Positions 26,215 through 37,031 of a stretch of DNA of 64,000 nt are shown here, in pieces. Below the pieces are notes generated by a model. That model did not search any database and was not told the DNA's origin. It saw nothing but the letters and a program-made list of their open reading frames with translations. The stretch comes from Mycogone perniciosa. Lineage: Eukaryota > Ascomycota > Sordariomycetes > Hypocreales > Hypocreaceae. The translations under genes and the position numbers were made by a program. Location of the stretch: contig JAOALB010000045.1 of NCBI GenBank assembly GCA_025331125.1, positions 1 through 64,000 on the forward strand, in the 5' to 3' direction. How positions within the stretch are numbered: position 1 is the stretch's first letter; each line of letters starts with the position of its first letter.

Positions 26215-26605
26215 TATTATAACCCGACTATATCGAAGACCTAATTACAGGATCGCGGCAGAATATCGGAACCTTTAACTAATTATTAATAGATTGCAGC
26301 TATAAATGCAATCTTATAAAAGGGATTACTATATAAAACTACAATCTTAGATTATTAGGATTATTATAATCTAAATAATTTAAATATATTTATTATATAT
26401 CTCCTTTATATATATATAACTAGTTTATTATTTATTTAATATAGTTACTTAAACAGTTATTAATAAATTATATTTACTAAAACTGTTTATTTTATAGAAT
26501 TATAATTATATTACCCTGCTTAATATTTATCTTTAACCTCTTTATTAATATAAACCCTGTAAACCTTAATTTAACTGTTAAAAATTAACCTAGATTATTA
26601 TATAA
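26215..26605 (+). repeat. 3' LTR, heavily mutated copy
   Basis: Begins TATTATAACCCGAC, the C-to-T/G-to-A form of TGTCACGACCCGAC found at the start of the inverted copy at 27287. The match continues for about 390 bp, through TCGAAGACCT, AGGATCGCGGCAGAA and a TATAAAAGGGAT box, to TAACCTAGATTATTATA. It is cut off at about 26605 by an R2 repeat. In the first 65 or so bases every difference from the other copy (13 by my count) is a C-to-T or G-to-A transition with this copy carrying T or A. Confidence 0.75.
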
Positions 26606-26860
26606 AGTGAATAAATAAAAAGCAGCAATTAAAGATTATATATAATAATTTAATAATAATATACTTTATAGTTATATATACTTTAATATACTTCCTATAA
26701 TTCATGTATTTTGATTGAATTGTATTATTCTAAGAATATATACTAGATTTAAGTAGCGGGGTATATATAGGATAGGTAGGGATAGTAGGGTAAATTTAAA
26801 AGTTATAGGCAAATAGAAATATATATATATAAATAGTAATTCTCTTTTATTATATATAAC
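26600..26860 (+). repeat. Dispersed repeat R2, copy 4
   Basis: Carries GAATAAATAAAAAGCAGC, an AGCGGGGTATATA segment and the AAATAGTAATTCTC end of R2. It lies between two LTR copies in opposite orientation. The GCGCGC block seen in other copies is lost here. Confidence 0.55.
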
Positions 26861-27287
26861 TATATTATTCTAAACCTCTTTAGTTATAAACTAGCTTAAT
26901 ATAATAATCTAGGTTAATTCTTAATAGCTAAACTAAGGTTTATAGGATTTATATTAATAGAGAGGTTAAAGATAAATATTAAGTAAAGTAATATAATTAT
27001 AATTCTATAAAATAAATAGTTTTAGTAAATGCAATTTATTAATAATTATTTAAATAATTATATTAAATAAATAATAAGCTAATTATATATATATAAAGGA
27101 GATATATAGTAAATATATTTAGATCGTTTAGATTATAGTAATCCTAATAATCTAGGATTATGGTTTTGTATAGTGATCCCTTTTATAGGATCGCGCTTAT
27201 AGCCGCGATCTATCGATAATTGGTTAGAGGTTCCGACGTTCTGCCGCGATCCTGTGACCAGGTCTTCGACATGGTCGGGTCGTGACA
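26860..27287 (-). repeat. Inverted LTR copy, 5' part little mutated
   Basis: Minus-strand LTR starting with TGTCACGACCCGAC at 27287. The first 110 bases (27175-27287) keep a normal GC content, with AGGATCGCGGCAGAAC, a 3' AGATCGCGGC and a TATAAAAGGGATC box (27175-27187) that would be the LTR promoter. Further in, the sequence becomes as AT-rich as the copy at 26215. No internal region of the element is recognisable to its left, so it is probably a solo LTR. Confidence 0.7.
27175..27187 (-). promoter_or_regulatory. Putative TATA box of the LTR
   Basis: TATAAAAGGGATC on the minus strand, about 100 bp inside the LTR start, is conserved in position in the mutated plus copy (TATAAAAGGGATT). TATA-like boxes at this place are usual for LTR promoters. 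Activity is not implied. Confidence 0.4.
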
Positions 27288-27291
27288 CTTA

Positions 27292-27480
27292 ATAGCTATA
27301 TATACTTTAATCCTTTTTTATACTCCTTTATATAGTTTATAGTGTAGTATCCTATTTAGCCGGGATAACCTCTTTAAGTTTTATATTTATTGTATTGCTG
27401 TATTATAAAGCCTGCTATAGCTTTACTTTGCTTTTAGCTTTATAACGACTGTAATGCCTGTAATGCCTGTATATAGGTAG
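27292..27480 (-). repeat. Dispersed repeat R2, inverted partial copy
   Basis: The minus strand contains the R2 words AGGCTTTATAATACAGCAATAC, GAGGTTATCCCGGC and GGATACTACA, then TATATAAAGGAGTATAAAAAAGG, in R2 order. It abuts the LTR start at 27287. Confidence 0.5.
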
Positions 27481-27489
27481 TTTGATTGA

Positions 27490-27690
27490 TGTACCATTAA
27501 CGTCCTCTGGCAAAGGCCACCAATCCCAGTAGGGCAAAAGGACATGCTATGCTAGGTCTAACTACAGTATTACTAATAATACATAAGCTCCCTTATATAG
27601 CATTTTATCGCTTTAAGGGGTATAGTCTTCCAGCTCCACTCCCATCAGCAGGTTGAGGAGACGCGAGTGTCTCGCGTAGTATATTAAGTG
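27490..27690 (-). repeat. Repeat R4, inverted and less mutated copy
   Basis: Reverse complement of the plus copy at 17455-17680, with most of its C and G retained (CATTAACGTCCTCTGGCAAAGG, GGTATAGTCTTCCAGC, GAGGAGACGCGAG). Beyond it, to about 28100, the sequence remains moderately GC-rich and then grades into fully degraded DNA. No open frame of note. Confidence 0.55.
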
Positions 27691-28099
27691 ACCGAGGTCG
27701 TCTTTAAGGGCTAGCCCCCTTTAATTTCTAGGCGGCTTAATAGTAAGCTGCAAGTAAATCCTTTATAGGGTTAGAAAAGTAATAAAAGAAAGAATTACAA
27801 GATTGCGTTTAATATATTAGAATTGGTTGGGATTTTTAGCGGCGCAGGTATATTTTAATAAAGAAGCTAAATGCCTGCGCTATTTAAAGGAAGTGGTTAT
27901 AGCCGGTCCCCAGTAAAAAGAAGGTTGGTTTTGCGGATTTAGGGGGCCAGTCCCTGTTATTATACTTTGCTGATCTTCCTGCAATAAAAGATATAGTTAT
28001 ATGCTTTCTTCTTACCGCAACTGCAGTTTATTGTTGCGTCTTTATGCCAGAAGCGCTTATAATACTGCGCGAAGTCCCTATACTGGGATTTAGCGGCTA

Positions 28100-31000
28100 A
28101 AAGATAGTAAAGTTCTCTTTATAGAATCGTTAATTCTTTAAAGCATTTTAAGTTAATAGTTAATTTAAATAGATAATATATATTAAGTATATTCTCCTCT
28201 TATTAGCTTTTAAAGCTAGATTTTAATTTTAATTTAGGCTTTTATTTAAGGAAAGTAAATATAAATATTACATTAAATAATATTAATTATTTACAGTTTA
28301 ATTTTATTAACTAATTTATAGCTTTATTGCTTTATATCCTTTAATAGCTAAAGTATTATTAAATCTATATATTTTCTTTATAATTACTTTTAAGTCTTTA
28401 AAATTTAATAAAAATTTACTATAATAAATTTAAAAGTATACTTTTTAAACAATATATTACAGCTATATTATTTAAATAAATCATAATATCCTTTATATTA
28501 TTATTATTAGCTAAAATAGCTTTAAATCCTTTTAATATTTTAACTGCTTTACTATTAAATACTTTTACCAAACTAAATTAATTATATTTATTTATAATCT
28601 TTTTACTGTTTTACTATATTAAAAAGCTATAATTAACTGCTTTTATATTAAAGTATAAGCTATCTATAAATATTGTTATATTTTAAAGTATTATTATAGC
28701 TATTTATTTATTAAACCTTTTTATAGCCTTAACTTTATTATTTAAAAAAAAGGTTTAAAAAAAGTTAATTTTAAGCAATTTTCAATAAATTATATAATTT
28801 ATTATAACTTTACTATAGGCATTAAAGTAATATATTTATATAAGCGCTAGTTAAAATAAATTTTATAGATTTAAAAGTATTAATTATTTAATAATAGCAG
28901 TTTAATTATAAATTCAAGGTTTTAAGTATTAAAAAGTTATATTATTAAAGGGATTTTGCTTTTTTTATATAAAATTAGTGTAAAAGTTATTTTTTTTATT
29001 AAAAGGATTATTTATATAGCTGTTTTAAAAACTAGGCTTATATAATTAAAAAGGTATTATATTTTATATACTTTTAAGCCTTTATACTATACTTCTGCGT
29101 TATAGTACAGTATTAATTTAATATATATATAAACTATTTAATATATTAAATATAATATAGCCTTTTATATAAAGTTTAAAATGCTTTAAAGTATATTTAT
29201 TACTATATAGGCTTTTATAGCTTATTTTTTAATATATATTTTAAAGCTAAACTTTTAGTTAAAGAAAACGCTAAACTATTTAATTATACCTTTTTAAAGG
29301 CAGTCTTTTTAATATTATTACATATTACTAGCAGGTTATTTTAAATATAGCGTTTTAAAAACTATATTACTTTTATTTTCTTAAAATTAAATAATATTAT
29401 ATTATTACTACTTTATTATTAAAACTTTTAAAAAGCAGCTATTACTTAAACTGCTATTTAATTAAAGGTATTATTAATAAACAGGAATATTATATTATTT
29501 ATATAGCTAAATCTTTATAGTTTATTAATAAAAGATTATATAATTACTGTTATATAAAGTTAAGCAAAAGCAGTAAATAAATAATATATTAAAGCTATAT
29601 AAAGTAAAAAAAAGATTAAAGATATTAGTAATCTTTAAAAGAGACTGTAGTTTAAAGGAAGCAGCTAGGTTATTATCTTTTATAGTTTTATTTAAACTTT
29701 ATAGTCTATTATAAAAATAAAGGTTTATTAAACTATATAATTAAACTAGCTTTATTTATATAGTTAAAGTATTAATTTATTAGCGAAAACTATATTAAAA
29801 GCCTTTTAAATATTAACTGTAATGAAAATAATTACTTTACTATTATAAAAAGCTAATTTAACTTTATAAATTAAAGCTATAATTAAATTTATATTAAATA
29901 TTTTAAAAAAGGCGTTAATTTATTTTGATATTGCACCTGCTATTTAATTATAATATATATTATCTTTTATATAATAAAGCATTTAAGCTTTTTATTTAAA
30001 TATAAAAAAAAGAAATTAGCCTTTAAGCTTTTAAAGATAAAAGATTTTTCTTTTTTCATTTAAAGATTATTATTACTTTAATTAATTTAAAAGTAAATAA
30101 ATAATATTCAACTTTAAAGTAAATTTTATAAAAAAAGTAAATATATTCTTTAATTACTAGCTTATAAATATATAAAAGGTTTACTATAATATTATTAATA
30201 TTTAAAGATATATTTTTTATATATATTATAGCTGCTGCTGCTTTCTTTAATAAAATTATTGTAAAGAAAGTAATCTACGATTATTAATTAATTAAGATTT
30301 ATAAATCTTTAATATTATTAACTGCTATATATCTTTTAAATATAGTATTGCAGAAGGTAATAGCCCTTTTTTCTTAAAAGGTAAAGATTTAATTATTAAT
30401 TTATAATAGTGGCCGTTAAAAAATTAATCTTAGCCTAGCTTAATAGGCTATATAAAAAATATCTTTACTTTTATTAGCTATATTAATTATATTTTATTAA
30501 TATACCTTTTTAATGTTTTTTACTGTTTTTTTTTAAAAGTCTTTTAAATATTATAGAGATAAATATTTAGCAGTAAAACTACTGTTTTTTTAGCTATTAA
30601 AAAAGCTTAATAGCTTTCTTTATATTTAATTCCCTACTATAATTTCAGACATTATTAATTTAATAGTTAGCTTATTATTTTAATAGATTTATAGAGGAAA
30701 AAGAGTAATACTTTAACTATTTAGTCTATAGCTGCTATTATTAATTAAAAGGGGGGAAAAAGTAAAATCCTTTTTTTAATTAAAGTTAAAAAATATCCTT
30801 TATTATTATCCCCTTTAACTTTTAGCCTTTTAAATAATATTAAGCAATAAATTAAAGTTAAAATTATAATATTTAATATAATATAATTAAAGCTAATAGT
30901 ATATTTAAAAACGCTAAATCGATTATATTATTTAATATATATATTAAAGTCTTTAATAGGTTAAACAAAAAAAGACTAGTTTTAAAGGTTTAGTTAACTA

Positions 31001-32880
31001 TTAGTATACTTTAATTAATTACTAGTCGCCTACTATAAAGAGTATATAGTATTAAAGTCTTTAACTATTATATAGTTTTTAATAATTAGCTATATAAATA
31101 AAATATTAAAGGCTTTAAATATACTATATTTTTTATAAAGGTTAATAATTATAATACTATTAATGCAGATTTAAAAAAAGTCTTAAATAGTTTTAGATAG
31201 TTATTTAACTTAAATTTTTGTTTTTTTATTTATATATATAAAGATTTATAAGTAAGTACTGCAGTTTATTTAAATTATTATTAAAGAGAAGGTCTAGAAT
31301 TCTTTATATTATATTATATAGCAGTATCCCTTTTAAGTAATATTTATATATAGTTTTTATATTATAACAATATTATAGCCTTTTTTAACTATAAAGGTAA
31401 AGGCAGTATTATATATTAGCTTTAATCTACTAATATTAACTTTAAATATTCTTTAAGATTTCCTATTTCTTTAATTTTTATTAAGTTTTTTAAGATTTCT
31501 TAAAAGATTTTTAAATTACTATCTTTTAATATAGCCTTTTTCTTTATACCTAAAACTATAAAAGTTTTTTACTGCTATTATATATAATAATTAAAAAAAG
31601 CTAATAGTTATTATATTTTAAGCGGTATTTAAAAGTATAAAGGCTATAAAGTAAATTTATTAAAATACTTTTACTTTTTATTGATAAACTTTTTATAGTT
31701 TTATAATTAAAAAGTATATTAACTTTTTATAGCTATAAAAAGGTTTAATTAAATATAGTTTATATATAACTTTATATAGCTTTAAATAATTAATATATTT
31801 AATATTTAATAAATAGATTTATATTTTATATTTAGAGCTACTATAGAGGCAGTATTTAAAGTTCTTTTAATATATTTATTAAAGGTACAAGTCTTAATAG
31901 TTTTTATACTATAATAAAAAGGCAGTTTTTTATATTAATTGTACTATACTATTAAAGTTAAAGAAAGTAAACTTTTTATTAATTAATTTAAAGAAAAAGA
32001 GTAAAATTATCTTTTTTGCTAATTTTAATATAATTGCTTTAGAAATTAAATATTAATTAGGTTTTAGCTAATTTATATTTTTACTTCCAGTTTAGCAGCT
32101 TTAAAGTAATCTACCTTTATATTATAAAAAAAGCTTAAAAATCCTTTTTAAATCGCCTAAAATTATATATATAAACTATTATTAAGCTGCTTTAACCTTT
32201 ATAGCATTTAAATAAGCGCTAATTTTATTCTCTTTATTAAAAAGCTTTTATTTAATTTTTTAATTAACTAGGGTTATTAATTATTTAATGTTTGTTAATA
32301 ATATTTAAAGAATAGCGTTAAGTCTTTCTTAAATAATCCCTGCAATTAATAAGTAGATATAGTATACTGTATACTTTTACGCAGCTAATCTTAAGTTTAA
32401 TTTAATAAAGATTTAGAAGTCCTTTTTAATATTAATTAAAGGGATTTTAATTTAATATATTTTAATTGTTATTATTATAATATACGTTTAAATAAAATAT
32501 AATATATTAAAAAGGAGCTTAGCGCGCAGTTTATTAATATAAAAGTCTTTAAAAGTATTTAGCTATAATTTAGTTGCTGTATTATTATTATTAAAGAAAT
32601 TAATAATACCTTAAATTATTTAAATAGTAATATTATTTTTTTACTTATTAGGAATTAGGCTATAGCATTATTAAATACTTTATAGACTATATAGAGAATT
32701 ATTATTTAATCTTTAAAGAAGGCTTAACTATTAGTTTTAATACTTTCTAGGGCTTTAAAAGTATTAATTTTAATAGTTAATTGCATAAAAGAGAGTAAAG
32801 GTAAATTTAAAGGATTAGGTGCTAAAAAGTTAAAATTACTGTTAATATTAAACTCCGAGCTGGAGTATATTTCAATATAC
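28100..32880 (-). mobile_element. Degraded retroelement interior
   Basis: About 4.8 kb of RIP-saturated sequence between the R4 copy at 27.5 kb and the R3 end at 33.1 kb. The part next to 32880 is homologous, read on the minus strand, to the DNA right of 13440, so this is probably the body of the element whose end is R3. All frames are closed; no domain can be read. Confidence 0.4.
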
Positions 32881-32919
32881 TAACTTTCCCTTAGCAATAG
32901 GCCGGGCTTAATAGTAATA

Positions 32920-33135
32920 GCGTTAATGCAGAGATCTATTTCTACTTCAGTAAAAATAGTATTCTTTGCCTTTTATTATATTTTCCTAGGCGTATACTCC
33001 CCTAGGTTAAAGGGACTGCTGCTCGCGGGCTTTAAGGCTATCACGAGTAGAGGTTTAATGCTATTAGTGGTTTAGTGGTGTTGCGTGCGAAAACGTTAAC
33101 ACGAGGTGCCAAGACCTGGTGTTGTAGGAGGGAAG
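32920..33135 (-). mobile_element. Retroelement end R3, minus copy
   Basis: Reverse complement of 13205-13440, with a better preserved sequence (GTGTTAACGTTTTCGC, GCCCGCGAGCAGCAG, ACCTAGGGGAGTATACGCC). A 61-codon minus-strand frame (33041-33226) overlaps it and has no recognisable domain. Confidence 0.6.
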
Positions 33136-33264
33136 TTTGTATATAGGTAGTGTAAAGGCTTGAAAGCAACGCTAGGGTATTATTTTGAGAATTATTATTT
33201 CTATACACGTATATTCCTATTCGCATACAACGTCTATTTGACTTTTAGCCGATTGCTCGCATCC

Positions 33265-33500
33265 CTTAGAATAGCACCCTTGCATTGCCTTTAAGCCTCC
33301 AAATTACTCCATACCTATACTGCCTTTAACTCCAACACTCAGCCTAATACTATATAATCTAGCCGGCCTTATTAATCTTAATAACCTAGCCAAGGAAGGG
33401 CAGCTATGTTGTTATTACAGGCTTTATAACGCAATAATATAATGATGACAGAATTTGAGGAGGATATCCTGCCTATATAGGATACTGCAATATAAAGTCA
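33265..33500 (+). repeat. Dispersed repeat R2, upstream part, least mutated copy
   Basis: Matches 9725-9840 and 10080-10190 in order (TTGCCTTTAAGCC, CTGCCTTTAACTCC, TATAATCTAGCCGGCC, GGGCAGCTATGTTG, AGGATACTGCA). It retains C where the 9.7-kb copy has T. It lies at the edge of the gene-rich compartment; the remaining sequence to 33957 shows nothing I recognise. Confidence 0.55.
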
Positions 33501-33957
33501 ATGCCTGGTTACGTGCCTACACCCTAACACGTTTTCCAGTAGCTATTGCTTTCCGTATAGCCCTAACGCTTTCTTCCTTCTCACCGCACAACAACGATAT
33601 TTGCACTGACCTGCCTTTCCGTGCCGTGACAGGTCTATATAATGAAATGCCATACATACTAGTACACAGTCATTCTATTCCGTACTAGGTTTTCTAAAAC
33701 AATGCGAACCGCTTGTCTTAATAAAAACACCAAGTCCTAAAATTCCGGGTATTAAACAATTATCTCATAGTAGGAAACTAATCAGTAATTTATTAGACAT
33801 AACGAAGAACGATAAACGTGAATTTCCTAAAGGGTTAACTAGGCCAAAGCGTTGATCTTAATAATACTTAAATTATACTTGTAATTTTTCATTATACTTA
33901 CAGTAGTATTATCGTATAGTTTATTACAGGCACTCCTATAGATATCTAGGTAATCCA

Positions 33958-35040
33958 TTACATTGACTCAATGTTACCTTCAACAGAGCCATCCTCGTTA
34001 CATTCTCTCTCTATGTCCGCCAGAGCAGGGAAATTAAGATGCTTCCAGTCCTCCAACTCCTCTGTTACTGATCTCATTCGATCACGAATACTCTCGATGG
34101 CATAACTACCCAGCAATAGCCGCAAAGGTGGGTAAGAGCAATGGGCAAGCTGCCACACGAGCTCGGCACACTTAACAGCACTTGTTGGCTGGCGGTCGCC
34201 TAGCCATTGTACCATCCTTTTTGCATGCAGTGCAGGTGACGTTGCATGAGAGTAGCCCTCGCTTGGAGGTTTGATGAAAAAATGGCCCCAAGTAGGCAGC
34301 GGGCTGTTGCCTATGTCCGGCTCATCACGCCTGACGAGACCTGGCTCTATCAGAGTAGCCTTGATGTTGAATGAGTCTGTTTCATAGAGCATAGCCTCCG
34401 TCAACCCTTCAACGGCATATTTTGTTGCACAGTAGGGCCCAAGGCCAGGAATCCCAAGGGCCCCCGATGTGGAGCTGAAGATCAAGTATCGGCCACCATT
34501 TTGTCGTCGGAAGTAAGGCAAAGTGGCATGTATGATGTGCAACGTCCCCATGAAATTGGTTTCAAACTGATTCCGTAGGTCATGCTCGTCTTGATCCTCA
34601 CACGAGCCGATGACACCATACCCAGAGCAGTTGGCCACTACATCGACTCGTCCAAAGCGATCAATGGCGTGTTGGACTACACGGCAGACGGATTCGCGGG
34701 AGCGAACATCACATAGCAAGCCGAGGCAGTTGTCATGGATTCCTGACATGTCCTCAGGCTTGGTCTCAAAGACGCGACCAATTGAGGCGACGAGATCCCC
34801 TCGAGAAAGCGCACACTTGACTAAAGACCGGCCCATGTGTCCGGTGCCGCCAAAAACCTGGCAACGCCACTGTAAGCAACCATCACGGATATCAGATATG
34901 AATGGTGAAGCATAACACACAATCCAGACGAGCTGCTTGGTGGGGCCGTTGACCAGAGGCGGATCACAGCTTGCAGGGAGGTGCAAGCGGGGTTTGGCCG
35001 GACCTTCATTCGACTCCAAAGCCTCGCTTCGGGAGTCCAT
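33958..35040 (-). CDS. SDR-family NAD(P)-dependent oxidoreductase
   Basis: Classical short-chain dehydrogenase/reductase; substrate unknown. Proposed exons are 34921-35040 and 33958-34857, giving 339 aa. The whole span is also one open frame (360 aa), but codons 41-61 look like a 63-nt intron (GTGTGT at 34920, AG at 34858) because they break the Rossmann start. After removal the protein reads LVWI-VFGGTGHMG. Family landmarks are a glycine motif at about 42-49, an Asp in CDV, NCSG at 116-119 in the place of NNAG, a Ser near 169, YCATK at 182-186 and the PGL that follows. The glycine motif begins FGG rather than TGG or TGA, which is unusual. An acceptor 12 nt earlier (34870) is possible. It is the first gene beside the degraded block. 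Fold and superfamily sure, function open. Confidence 0.85.
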   Translation of the reverse strand: MDSRSEALESNEGPAKPRLHLPASCDPPLVNGPTKQLVWIVCYASPFISDIRDGCLQWRCQVFGGTGHMGRSLVKCALSRGDLVASIGRVFETKPEDMSGIHDNCLGLLCDVRSRESVCRVVQHAIDRFGRVDVVANCSGYGVIGSCEDQDEHDLRNQFETNFMGTLHIIHATLPYFRRQNGGRYLIFSSTSGALGIPGLGPYCATKYAVEGLTEAMLYETDSFNIKATLIEPGLVRRDEPDIGNSPLPTWGHFFIKPPSEGYSHATSPALHAKRMVQWLGDRQPTSAVKCAELVWQLAHCSYPPLRLLLGSYAIESIRDRMRSVTEELEDWKHLNFPALADIERECNEDGSVEGNIESM

Positions 35041-35532
35041 ATCATAGGTTATTGCGACTCATAGAAGTAGATGGGCGAGACGTGATAGTGCGTACAGAGC
35101 AGCGTGCGTCACCCCCGTGGGGCTAGTCAAAACTGGGCATTGAGAATTGCCCCGTCCCGTGAGCCAGAGGGAATACTCATACTGGAAGGTGAAACCCCAA
35201 AACACCGCTACAGTTTAATGCAGCAGCCAAACAAATGATTAATATATGCTCCAAGAACTACTTGCGTACTCACTACATCTCTGCCTGCTTCTGCCTGTCA
35301 ACTAAATCAGTATCCTCATGGGCCGCTCTGAATCTTGAGTACACATAATAAAACACCAGTAAGACATGACCCGTCCGTTACTATTATGCCTTCATCCAAC
35401 ATACATTCATCACATATACATCATACCACGATTATGCAGGGACAACTTCAAGTCGCAACTAATGAGTAGGATGAGCGGCAAACGGACTCTACTTGCATAT
35501 CCTGCTATTGACCAACCAAGGCGGCCAATAAC
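35041..35532. other. Intergenic: SDR upstream region / ARD 3' side
   Basis: About 490 bp of normal base composition between two minus-strand genes. It must hold the SDR gene's promoter and the 3' UTR of acireductone dioxygenase. No open frame, repeat or clear regulatory motif stands out. Confidence 0.6.
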
Positions 35533-36170
35533 TTAGTTGGCGAGGAATTGGTCCACATACTCTTTTCGAAACGCATTGGCATCTAGGTCCGAGTTTCGGT
35601 TCAACGGGGTCCACTTCGGCTCGTCCTTGAAGAGTCTCATAGCATGCACATGCTGTCTAGGAAATTAGCAGCCTTCCGAAGCGCGGCCGATCGGTCCTGT
35701 TGAGCACATACGTTGGCCTCATCCGTCGTGAAGCGATGGTAAATGCCAGCAGGCAAAATGATGAGGTCATTCTGCTCGAGCTGGATGCGCACCCACTCGT
35801 CACCCTTGCTTCTGACATCAAAGTACCCTTGGCCGTCTCTGATGTAACGAATTTCCTCGTCTTCATGCAAGTGTTCGTGGAAAAACATTTTGACTTTGTC
35901 CTCATAAACGTCGCCCATCTTCTCTGGGGAAACTATAATCTCATCGCGGTTCTTGTATCCCCGTGCCATGGCTATCTCATCCACCTGGTGGACCTCAGGA
36001 AGATGATAATAGTGAACGCCAATTGCAATGAGTTCACTAACGCCCACAGGGCGGCCCGAGTCGTGTGGCAGACGCTGGTCGCCCTAGATTTGCGATCATG
36101 AATCGAAATGCCAATATGAGGTGGGTCTTCAGACACTTACCGGTAGGTTATCGTACATATATGCCTTCAT
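35533..36170 (-). CDS. adi1: Acireductone dioxygenase
   Basis: Cupin-fold metalloenzyme of the methionine salvage pathway; with Fe(II) it splits acireductone to formate and the 2-oxo acid precursor of methionine. Three exons are proposed: 36141-36170 (MKAYMYDNLP), 35712-36083 and 35533-35652, total 173 aa, close to the usual 170-180. Introns of 57 and 59 nt begin GTAAGT and GTATGT. The exon 2 frame lacks an ATG, which is why the start comes from the 10-codon first exon. The metal ligands are visible: His81, His83 and Glu87 in HEHLHEDEE, and His126 in IYHRF. The C-terminus reads WTPLNRN and ends FLAN. Neighbours are unrelated. Identification is certain; exon 3's acceptor (CAG before CATGTG) rests on restoring the family frame. 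Confidence 0.95.
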
Positions 36171-37031
36171 TGCTGCCTGGCTGGACTTGGAAGTAACAAG
36201 CTGTGGTGGGAAATATGGCCTACTAGCCGACAAGTACTGCAAATATGGCAGGTAGGTAAGAGAATAGAGTACTTTGTAGAGGTAATTGTATCGAATTGTT
36301 TTTAAGGAGAGTGGGATGGTAATAGTCGTTGAAATATTGGTTTGTGGCGCAATTCTTGGGAATCCCGCGCGGGGTGATTAGAACGACGCCTGCGGAGATA
36401 GATAGAAATTTAGACCCCGTTAACGACGAAAGAACCGGATATACATCGTACTAGTAGATAAGTTGTGTCGTCAAAAAGACGTCCGGGAATTTCCGTTCTC
36501 AGCGTTCAACTGTCAACTTGGCAATAAATGCAGCATGTACCCTTCATCCTTTAGCACTCGCAGGGCCGAAGTCGTGAAGGCGGTGCAAGCAATGGCGAAA
36601 CGTGCATTGGCTGACAACAAAACCCCAACACAGTCTTATTGCTGGGAACCAACATCTGAGGGTCGAATTACGGCCAGTCTGGCGCAAGTCCCGACTTCCG
36701 TACTGACTCGAGAGAAAAACCTTCACGTCCATCGCCTACTTCGTTCCGGGTATTCTATTAGGCCTCTTCTAAAGCCAACCTGCTACCTCTAGTAGGGCAG
36801 ACAGCTCTGGGAGGAGTAAGAGGTCAAGTAAGACGGGCACAAACTACGCCGTACCATGTTCTATAACCCGCAGTCCATCCCACAACGAAATGCCACGCCG
36901 AGTCAAACATTCCAATGCACCAAACGCCGAATCTGCCAAATGAGTTCAGATGAGAGAAGAAAAAAAGAAGAAGAAAGTAGTCAATACGCAGAACTGCAGA
37001 TGCAGGAAAGTAGCGGATGCCGTTCGCTAGA
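36171..37031. other. Intergenic: ARD promoter / derlin 3' side
   Basis: About 860 bp. The first part is the promoter of acireductone dioxygenase and the right part the 3' UTR of the derlin gene. A plus-strand frame from the ATG at 36535 to the TAG at 36790-36792 (85 aa) has normal codon use and a helix-like start (RAEVVKAVQAMAKRALADN), but no upstream or downstream exon could be joined convincingly, so it is not called a gene. Confidence 0.5.

Larger units (their letters stand above)
1..33500. other. AT-rich, RIP-degraded, gene-free block
   Basis: This third-of-a-window and more is overwhelmingly A+T with stop codons in every frame. The only open frames are short and biased to codons such as TTA, ATA, AAT and TTT. 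Aligned repeat copies inside it differ mainly by C-to-T and G-to-A changes, as expected from repeat-induced point mutation in ascomycetes. I see no intact host gene. Short GC-richer islands (about 1.0-1.5, 4.65-4.81, 7.72-7.87, 10.31-10.47, 12.45-13.35, 15.29-15.66, 17.44-17.93, 20.6-21.3, 26.2-26.3, 27.15-27.3, 27.5-28.1 and 32.9-33.7 kb) are listed separately where I can say something about them; the rest shows nothing but degraded repeat sequence. It could be a heterochromatic island, a pericentromere or a subtelomere; the window does not decide this. Confidence 0.9.

Noticed and set aside
1..33500. CRISPR array, tRNA or rRNA genes
   Set aside because: No regularly spaced repeats with unique spacers, no cloverleaf with anticodon and T-arm words, and no rRNA-like segment was seen; this is eukaryotic heterochromatin-like DNA.
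34610..34915. Plus-strand frame antisense to the SDR gene
   Set aside because: Shadow of the real minus-strand gene, which carries the family motifs.
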